In this document: one piece after another, positions 13,653 to 23,032 of the stretch | Layout: each line of letters starts with the position of its first letter | Numbering within the stretch: position 1 is the first letter of the stretch | Origin: Megascapheus bottae | Taxonomy: Eukaryota; Chordata; Mammalia; Rodentia; Geomyidae | Length of the DNA stretch: 64,000 nucleotides | Direction of reading: 5' to 3' | Assembly (NCBI GenBank): GCA_024803745.1 | Contig: JANJXV010000025.1 | Location: 20,576,610 to 20,640,609 of the forward strand | Made by a program: the position numbers and the translations under genes | Notes under the pieces: model-generated | The model's input: only the letters and a program-made list of their open reading frames with translations | What the model was told of the DNA's origin: nothing | Database searches by the model: none

Positions 13653-16230
13653 ACACACAAAGATAGATAGGTAGACAGATAGATAGACAGATTGATGGAT
13701 ATGGATGAATGGATGGGCACATGGGTAGACAGATGACAGATGCCTAAATGGATGATAAAGTAGATCAAGATAGATGACGGATGGATGAATGGACTGATGA
13801 TATATAGATAGATCAATCAATAGACACACAGATGACTACAGTATGCCTCCAACAGGGTAGGGGTGCTGGGGGAGGGGTGGGAGATGGTGCTGTAAGGCCT
13901 TGATCCTTAACCATTGCTGATTTCCCCCTCCCGGCATGCATCAGGCATCAACTTGACATTTAAGCCTGCGGGGAAACTCAGCTTCAAAATGGCAAGCTTT
14001 GAGTTCCAGCAGGTCTTCAGATCACCTTACAAAATGAGGGGGTCAGAGGCTTCCCAGCACCTTGAAGGATCAGAACAAGAGGATGCCACTGGCAGGAGAA
14101 ACTCACTGCCCTCCCCATCTGCCTGCAGGGGGAGAAAACTTGGAGGGAACTGGCTTAGGATCAAATCATCGGAGTCTCTCTCCTTTGCCCCTTGGACAAA
14201 AGTAGACAGTCCAGATGCCATGACAATGGTACCTGTCCATCTGGATAGCTCTGCTTCCCAGCAGCCTCCCTGATCCCTCACTATCACCCACTGTAGTCTC
14301 AACCTCAACTGCCCAAGCGAACACCCCAGCCCCTCACTGTAGCCCTCAAGTCTCCCTCCCCTCCCCCAGCCTCTCACTAAGCCAATCTGGCTATAAGGGC
14401 ACCTGCTCAGAGGGCCAAGAACCCATCCTGGCTGGTCACTCCTCCCTGGGACTCTGTCCTCTCCCTTAGCTGACCCTAAGTGAGGACTCCTCACACCAGC
14501 TGAACACTGCCCAGCTGGCTCTGGGAATTCAGTCCTGGCATGGGGGAGTCTGCTGTGTCACTTTCCAAGGAAGGAAAGAAAGAACAAAGGGAGATCGAGA
14601 AAAAGGAAAGGAAGGGAGAAAGAGAAGAAGAGAAGGATGGAGGGGGAAGCAAGCAAGCAAGGAAGGAAAGAAGGAAGGAAGGAAGGGAGGGAAGGAGGGG
14701 GAGGAAGAAGGAGAGAAAGAAGGGGGAGGAGGGAGGAAAGGAGGGAGACAAGAAAGAAGAAAAGAAAGTAAGGGAAAAGGAAAAGAAATGTGGGATGGGA
14801 GGAGGGAGAGAGAGAAGGAGGAAGGGAAAAAGGGAAGGTGGAAGGCAGAGAAAGAGAAAGAAAGGAAGGGGGAGAGAAGGAAGGGAGGAGGGTGGGAAGA
14901 AGGGAAAAGGGGAGAAAGAAGAAGGAAGAAGGAAAGAAGGAAGGGAGAAGGGAAGGAGGAATGGAGGGAGGATGTACCCTTCTTGTGGTTCTGGGGTTTT
15001 TTGATCGGTCATGGGGCTTGAACTCTGGACCTGGGCACTGTCTGTGAGCTCTTCAGCTCAAGGCTACCACCCTGCTTCTTGAGCCACAGCACCTCTTCCA
15101 GTTTTCTGCTGGTGAACTGGAGAGTCTTACGTTCTTTAGTGTCTAGGCTGGCTTTGAACTGAGATCCTCAGATCTCAGCCTCCTGAATAGCTAGGATTGT
15201 AGGAGTGAGCCACCCTGCCCAGCTCTTGTGGTTCTTAATTGGTCCATTTCGTGCCCATCTTGTGCCCCCTGTCATGACAGACCCTCTGCAGTGGGATCTG
15301 TACTTGACAAAGATTAAAGGAAGCAGGTGGTGGGTGCTCAAGTCCCCGCTGTCTGCCACATCCAGTCCTGGGCGCCCCTGCAGCTGGCTGGACTGAGTGT
15401 CCCCTGCAGGGCTTGTAAGAGCCCTGGGCACTGGCTTATGGCCTGAACAAACTGAACCATTTCACTTCGATTCATTTTTTTTTTTTTTTTTTGCCAGTCT
15501 TGGGCTTGAGCTCAGGGCCTGAGCACTGTCCTTGGGCTTTCTCAAGGCTAGAGCTCTACCACTTGAGCCTCAGCACCATTTCCAGCTTTTTTCTATGTAT
15601 GTGGTACCGAGGAATCAAACCCAGGTCTTCGTGCATGCTAGGCAAGCACTCTGCCCCTAGGCCAAACTCCCAGCCCCACTTCCATTCATTTTTATGAGTT
15701 CTCCCAGCACTACCTCCAAAGGAGACAATCAGATTGTACAACCATCTCCGCATTCACCAGCTCCATCCCCCAGGTCCTTGTGTACCCTGTACACGGGGTC
15801 CTTGTGACACAGTATGTGTAATCATGCACACGCCCAAGATCACACACAGAGCACACACAAAGAATGGCCCATCCACCACGCTGCAGAGATGAACCAGAGG
15901 GTCGCTGTACTCTGGAGCATGGCGGGAACAGCTAGCTCCACAATGTACTTGACGTTTCCACTGCCTGCCTGTTTGATAACACCCAACTGCCCGCTTGGTA
16001 ACATATCTGCTTGGTGAAGCCAGGCACTGGGCGCTGGTGTCTTCAGCCTTCCATCCCATCTACTCAGGAGGCTGGAGATCTGAGCATCATGGTTCGTAGG
16101 CAAGAAAAGTCTGTGAGACTTTTACTTCCAGCAAAAAGCAGGAAGTAGACCTGTGGCTCAAGTGGTACAGCACCAGTTTTGAATGAAAATGTTAAAGGAA
16201 GGGCAAGATCGTGAGTTCAGGTACCAGCAT

Positions 16231-16270
<40 letters not shown>

Positions 16271-18238
16271 AACTTGCTTTTGAATAGTTTAATCCGCCTC
16301 CCCTTTACAGACTTCTCTTAACCATTTTGCATTATATCAAATGCCACCGCCCTCCCCCCCCCAAAAAAAAAAAAAAAAAAAAAAACGAGATGGGTGCTGC
16401 TTCGGGATCAGAAAGACCTGGCTCATCCTGGGAAAGCAGGAAGGACCTGCATGGTTGCTCATACTATACAACTCTGCAGGGTGCCATTCACGCTCACAGC
16501 AACCACCACCATTTGTGGTTATGTGGCATGCCAGCCAGCTATGTGGCAGAGTTCCAGCCCATTTCTCAGTTTGTGGCAAAACTCAAAGAAGATTTTCTCA
16601 AGAGGATTAAATCTGCTGGATGCTAGCAGCTCACACCTGCAATCCTAACTACTCAGAAGGCCAAGATCTGAGCACTGTGGTTCAGAGCCAACCTAGGCAG
16701 GAAAGTCTGTGAGACTCCTATCTCCAGTGAACCATCAGAAAATCGGAAGTGGCACTGTGGGTCAAAGTGCTAGCTTTGAGCACACAAAAAAGGTCAAGGA
16801 CAGCGCCCAGGCCCCGAGTTCAAGTCCCATGATCAACAAAAGCAAAGCAAAGAACAGAGCACCTTTAACTTACATTAGACTTGGCTGTGACACCCAGCTT
16901 CTGGGGATCTGGCAGAAGGAGAATCCCCAAATTCCTTAACTGACCTTCAAGACCTTTAAGACCTTACAGGACCTGTAAGCTTTTCTGGGGCCCATTCCCC
17001 ACTTTCCCCAAGCGGAGTCCTCCTTATCTGCTATAGAGCCATACCCACTGGTACAGAGCCACACCCACTACTGGGTTTTAGAGCAACATCATTGGAGCAC
17101 GGGAGTGACATCGCTGGGTCATAGACACGCCCCTCCATTCCTGCTTGCTTTGTGCAGCTGACAGAGGACTGGAGAGGTAAACAATGAACTTAGTCCAATG
17201 GATTGACCTCTACGCCAGGGTGGACAGGTGATCCAGAATTCTGACCTGGAGCTGCACCTCCAGGTGAAAGTGTCTGGGACAAGTGATTGGCACAGACTAG
17301 TGACAGTCTCCCCTTGTTATTGTTGTTTCTCTTTCTCTACAAAGACAGACTGTAAATCTCAGGCTGCCATATGAAGAAAGCAGGCATAAACTGAGGCCAA
17401 TTTAGAAAAGAATTAAAGAAGGGGCACACATCACACCAGTTGCCGAGTCCAACCACATCTGAAGCCATCATCCCTGGTTGTTCTCTAACATGTTGTCACA
17501 TATAATGTGTGGGATTCCACAACTTTGAGAGGCAACTGTACTTCCTTCCCTGCCTTGGGTTCTGCACAAAAATTAAAAACCCTGAACATGATAAAGGGAC
17601 TGTAACCAGCCTAGAGTGGACAACTGTGCCTGGCATATAGTATGTCCTTAAGAAATAACTACCAATGTTTCAGTGGTGTGAGTGGTATGTTAAAGACTCA
17701 ATTTCTACCTGTAGCTTAGTTAACAACTGGGTTTTAATTCTATTTTTTTGTCAGTTGTGGAACTTGAACCCAGAGCCGGGGCACTGTCCTGACTTCTGCT
17801 CAAGGCTAGTGCTTGGCTACTTTAAGCCACAGTCCCACTTCCAGTTTTCTGATGTTTCACTGGAGTCTCACAGACTTTCTTGCCCAGGCTGGCTTTGAAC
17901 TGTGATCCTCAGATCTCAGACTCCTGAGTAGCTAGGATGCTAGGCGTGAGCTATCAGAGGTTGCTTTGTTTTTGCATGATCAGATCAGACAGGGATTCCT
18001 GCCTCTGCAGTGTCCATGGGCTGAGGGGCTCTGCTCACCAATCCTGCACCAATGGGAATCAGTTCTTGGTTAATGATTTGCGTCTCCTCCTGGATTCAAG
18101 CTCCAGCTGGGAAATAGGAATTCCTGAGCATCTCATCACATAGATCAATGCCAAATGACAGCAGGTGTGATTTTCAGAGCTCTTTCTAATGTGCTAAGCA
18201 TGATCTGTGAATGTCATTTACATGTATTTGGTGTGTGT

Positions 18239-18275
<37 letters not shown>

Positions 18276-19457
18276 TGTCTGTCTGTCTGTCTGTCTGTGG
18301 CAGGCGCTCTCCCTAAGCAATTTTGCCCAAGGCTAGCAGTCTGCCATTTTGAGTCACAGTTCCCCTGTTTGTTTTCAGGTGGTTAACTGGTGATGAGAGT
18401 CTCACAAAACTTTCCTGCCTGGGCTGGCTTTGAACTGTGATAATCAGATCTCAGCCTCCTGAGTAACTAGTATTACAAGGATACACCAGCACCACAGCTC
18501 CCTTAGCTTTTTCTAATCAAGGCTGGCCCTCTACCACTTGGGTCATACCTTCTAGCTTTTTGCTGGTTAATTGGAGATAAAAGGCTCACAGAGTTCTGCC
18601 CCGTCTGGTTTATAACCGATATCCTCAGGTCTAGCTAGGATTATGAGCCACTAATCCACCTACCTTTGTTTGTTTAAGACAGAATCTTACTATGTGGCTC
18701 AAGTTGGCCTCAAACACCTGACCCCCAACTTGGAAGGAAAGGCAGGTCACTGGAGGTCACGACCATGTCAGTCCAAGGATTTAACTGGAACCCCAGGGTG
18801 GAGTGGGGGTACTCCACCATACACCCCTGGGCTGTCTCCTAGCTCCATTTCCTCCTTGAACTTTGAGAATTACACTTGATCATTTCCAGACCTTTCTCAG
18901 CCCGGGGCCTCCCAGTCTCTCTCCACAATCTGACTACGTCCCTCTCCCGAGTCACCAAGAGGGAGACCAGGCACGTGGCTAAGAAGCTTCAAAACGGCCT
19001 TCCCAAAATATCCGAGGGACTGGCAGATGGAGATGCTGGATGCAGGCGCGGGAGGGGAGAGAATTAGAAATCAAACGAAAGCTGCCAGAGCTCGCAGACA
19101 CCGTGTTGGAGGCCAGGGTGGGGCTGGAAGCATTTTCCGCCTCCTCTCCTCCCTTTCTGCAGATCCCACTCCAAGTAGCAGAAAGCCACGGTGTTTGCTG
19201 AACTCCTGTCTCCCCAACCCACTGCCCAGACCAGATCAGAAACTTCCAGCATCTGTCTGCATCTGGCCACTCTGGAAAGTGCCCGAGCACCCCTCATCCC
19301 CCCCCCCCGCCCCGACTTGGGATGTCATTCACTGCGACTCCAAGTGCCACAGGATTAACATTGCCATGCTGGCATGACCGAAGCCTGATGGGAAACTCAC
19401 TGAAATTAAAGCCATAGCCCAGCTGGTCTCAGCAGCTTGCCAAATCAAATGAAGGGT

Positions 19458-19497
<40 letters not shown>

Positions 19498-19583
19498 CTT
19501 CATCCTTAACCATGATACCCATGAAAACTCAGCCCCTTCTTCTGCCCCATCTCCAGCCTCCCTCATGGGCAGAGGACTGATAA

Positions 19584-19629
<46 letters not shown>

Positions 19630-20018
19630 GAGGCAGAGAGACAGAAACAGAGACAGACAGACAGGGCTCATTTGTCTGGAGGTCTATTTCCAAACAGATA
19701 CTCACAGCCAGGGAGGCGTCTGGGCAGGGAACGGCCCCAGAATTTCAACTTCATCCTCATTGGATTGGCAACAGCTGGATTCATAACATTTCTGACAGCA
19801 AAGCCGCCAGGTCCATCTGCACAGCAGCACATCAGAGATTCTAGAAAGAAAACCCTAAGGCCATGGGGGCAGAGGGTGGAGGAAGAGGAGGAAACATCCT
19901 AAATTACAGTCAGTCCAACCCAAACAGTACAGTCATACAGAGTTCTGTTCCCTGCCAGGGAGCATTCAGGACAAAACCAGGTTGGCAAAAAAGAGCACCT
20001 AGCAAAACTATTTGCAGA

Positions 20019-20072
<54 letters not shown>

Positions 20073-20523
20073 GAACTACTCCTTTTCTCACCACGTGGTT
20101 GGGTCTACACAACATCAGGAGAGCTAGACAATATGTTTTCCAAGCAGAATGCCTGGGACTCTCCTCTTGCAAGCAGAGAAGAGATATTTCCCGAAATCCA
20201 GTCATGGGGAGGGGGTTTGGGGAGGGAGGACGTGAAACTACATTGGCCCTTGGTGGAGGGGGTGGGGGAAAACCAAGGGCGTTACCAGTGTCCCTTTTAC
20301 CCGGCTCTCCTTTCAGGAGAAAGGACTAGAAATGTTGTCTTGCCAACCTGTTTCAGTCCCCCAGTCCCACAGACTCCACGAGCTATGCTCCAAAATAAAA
20401 GAATTTGAACCCAAGGCATTAGCATAGCAACCCACCTCGTTTAATGGTTCCAACTGCCCTTTGATATATCCACGAAGAAAGCCAAGGGGGGGGGCAGAGA
20501 TGAGAGACAGAGAGAGAGAGACA

Positions 20524-20583
<60 letters not shown>

Positions 20584-21200
20584 CAGTTTAGCAATATTCC
20601 AGCAACTCAAAGGAAAACAAACAAACACAAAACACAAGCATGGCATCCCCTTTGCACTCACCATCCTGAGCGACCAGGAACGAACTTGGCTAACCTGCTA
20701 TGGCTATTCTCAGGTCTGCTAGGAGCCTCTGCCTTAGCTAACAGGGAATGCAGGGGAAACTCGAGCATTTCGATTCGATTTGCACTGTGTCTGCTACGAT
20801 GAATCAGAGCAGGTAGAAAGAGTCATGCTATCTAACACAGCCACGCCACACAGAAGGAATCAAACCCTTTCCATGCAGAAATAACCAGGAAACCAACCCA
20901 AAGGACACATCAGCTACCACGCAGGCAGGCTCCCGCCTTCGCCAGGGCCCAGCTTCCAATCCAGCACCAGGGAGTTGGGGGGAGTTTCCTATGGCCACCC
21001 ACTAATGGAGGGGGGGTTCTGGAAAGAAAGCATGAGTCTCAACAGGAGAGGGAGTTTCCCTTTTCTTTTGGTCCCACCCCATTTTTTTTTTCTCTCCTAG
21101 GTTCCCAAGCCCTACATTCTCTCCTTCTTTTCCAGATGGTTCTTCCAAACAGCCAAGTAAACCAAACAGGTTTGGGAGTCCTGCAGCCCAGAGATGCACT

Positions 21201-21255
<55 letters not shown>

Positions 21256-22968
21256 CGCGCGCATGTGTCCACACACAAGCACACAAATGTTTTCTCTCCC
21301 AGATCTTTTATAAGGATGTCAATGTCTTTCTAACACTTGTCCATTCCTCTTCCTTGCTTGCAAAACAAAGGAAGCAGAGGCCAGCTCAGAACCCTGCAGA
21401 TAGCCCAGTCCAGCTGGAATTTAATAATGTGGCATTACTCTCCTTCTGTTTATCTTTCCAGCTGCCTTCTGCGTGGGTCACGTGGCCCTGGTTGTCTCTT
21501 AGAGCCGGGACACACACGTTAACTTTTCTTATGACTTCTTTAACAAAAATAATAAATGAATCTACTTATGTGAAAAAGAAGTCAGTTAGTAGGTGGAGTG
21601 GCTCACACCTGTAATCCTAGCCGCTAGAAGGCAAAGGGGGAAGAGGAGCAAGGTTCAAGGCCAGTCCAGACAAGACTCTCACTCAACCAATAAGCTGGTC
21701 ATGGTGGTAAGTCTTCAGAGTGTTGGATGTGCTGGAATCTGTAGGATTTCAATCCAGGGCAGCCTTGGGCAAAAATAAAAGGCTCTAAAAATAATAATAG
21801 TAATAATAATAATAACAATAATAACATAAAGTCAAAAAGGACTAGAGGCATGACTCACGTGGCAGAGCTCAAGTGAAAGGCTCTGAGATTAGACCCCCAA
21901 ATCACCAGTGAATAAAAGAAAAAAAAGTTAATAACAGTGCAAGCCGTACTACCATTAAAATTCAAAATCCTTGTAGTGCTGAACATTAATTGCAGCCTGG
22001 GAAACAGAAAAAGGGATGAATCACAAACAGCTCCAAAATCAAAAGCCAGTCCACACACAGGTCAGAATGGGGGTGCCAGGGTGGTAAAGATCCAGTAGAC
22101 CCTGCTTGGCAGATGCAGCTGTGCTCTGACTGCTGAAAGCTGGCAAAAAAAAAAAAAATGTTTGGCATAGGTTGGGTGTGATGGTTCATGCTTGTAGTTC
22201 TGGTTGCTTGGGAGACAGAGATAGGAGGACCAGGATCCAAGGTTAAGCTGGGAAAAAGTGAAGAGGCCTTAGCTGAAAAAGCAACCAAAAGCAAAAAGGA
22301 CTGGTGGTGTGGCTCCAGTGATAGAACCAAGTAAGTACCAAGGTCCTGAGTTCAAATCCAAGATCTACTAAAGGGGGAAAAAGTTCGATATATAGTGGTT
22401 CTCCCTACAGGAATCTGGGCCCATCTTCTCAGTTTAAGGGGTAAGGTATTCCCTGGACATGGGGTGGCCAAAGAGAACCATTTACAAGGTTCATGGAGAA
22501 TATACCCTGCTGAAGAAACCTAGCTTTCCCACTCCTAGTTGTGGGAGAAGGAGAACCAGAAACCATGGGTCAGGAAGATGCTCTGAAGACCCTGGCTTGC
22601 AGACCCCTTCCTGGCACCAGACACTCTGTGTTTACAGGTTTGACACCTGTAAGCTAGAAGGCAAGGTGCCAATTCTAAGGCTCTCTGGCCAAACCCAGCC
22701 CTGAGCTGGTTCCTACACAGACCTCTGGCTAGGAGTGACTGGAATACTTTTACATGGCTGACAAGAAGAAATCAAAGGGTTAGTTAGTTCCTCCACAGCA
22801 TCACGAAGGGTCATTGACATGCTCTGGAAACACAATGTGTAGATTGCAAAAGTCAAACTTCTTGTTTACAACAAATAAAGTTTTATTAGAACACAGCCAC
22901 ACTTACTCCTTCACCACCCCCTATGGCTGTCTTAGACAATCAGAGCTAAATGAGTTGTGACCGAGAGA

Positions 22969-23032
<64 letters not shown>

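Larger units (their letters stand above)
13446..19705 (-). other. SYT17 intron 3
   Basis: This 6.3-kb intron holds GATA/GATG repeats, a 400-bp purine-rich tract, nine or so SINE pieces and several CA repeats. No exon was seen. Confidence 0.85.

Noticed and set aside
14491..15047. Lys/Glu/Arg-rich and Ser/Pro/Phe-rich frames over the purine tract
   Set aside because: They are translations of simple repeats.
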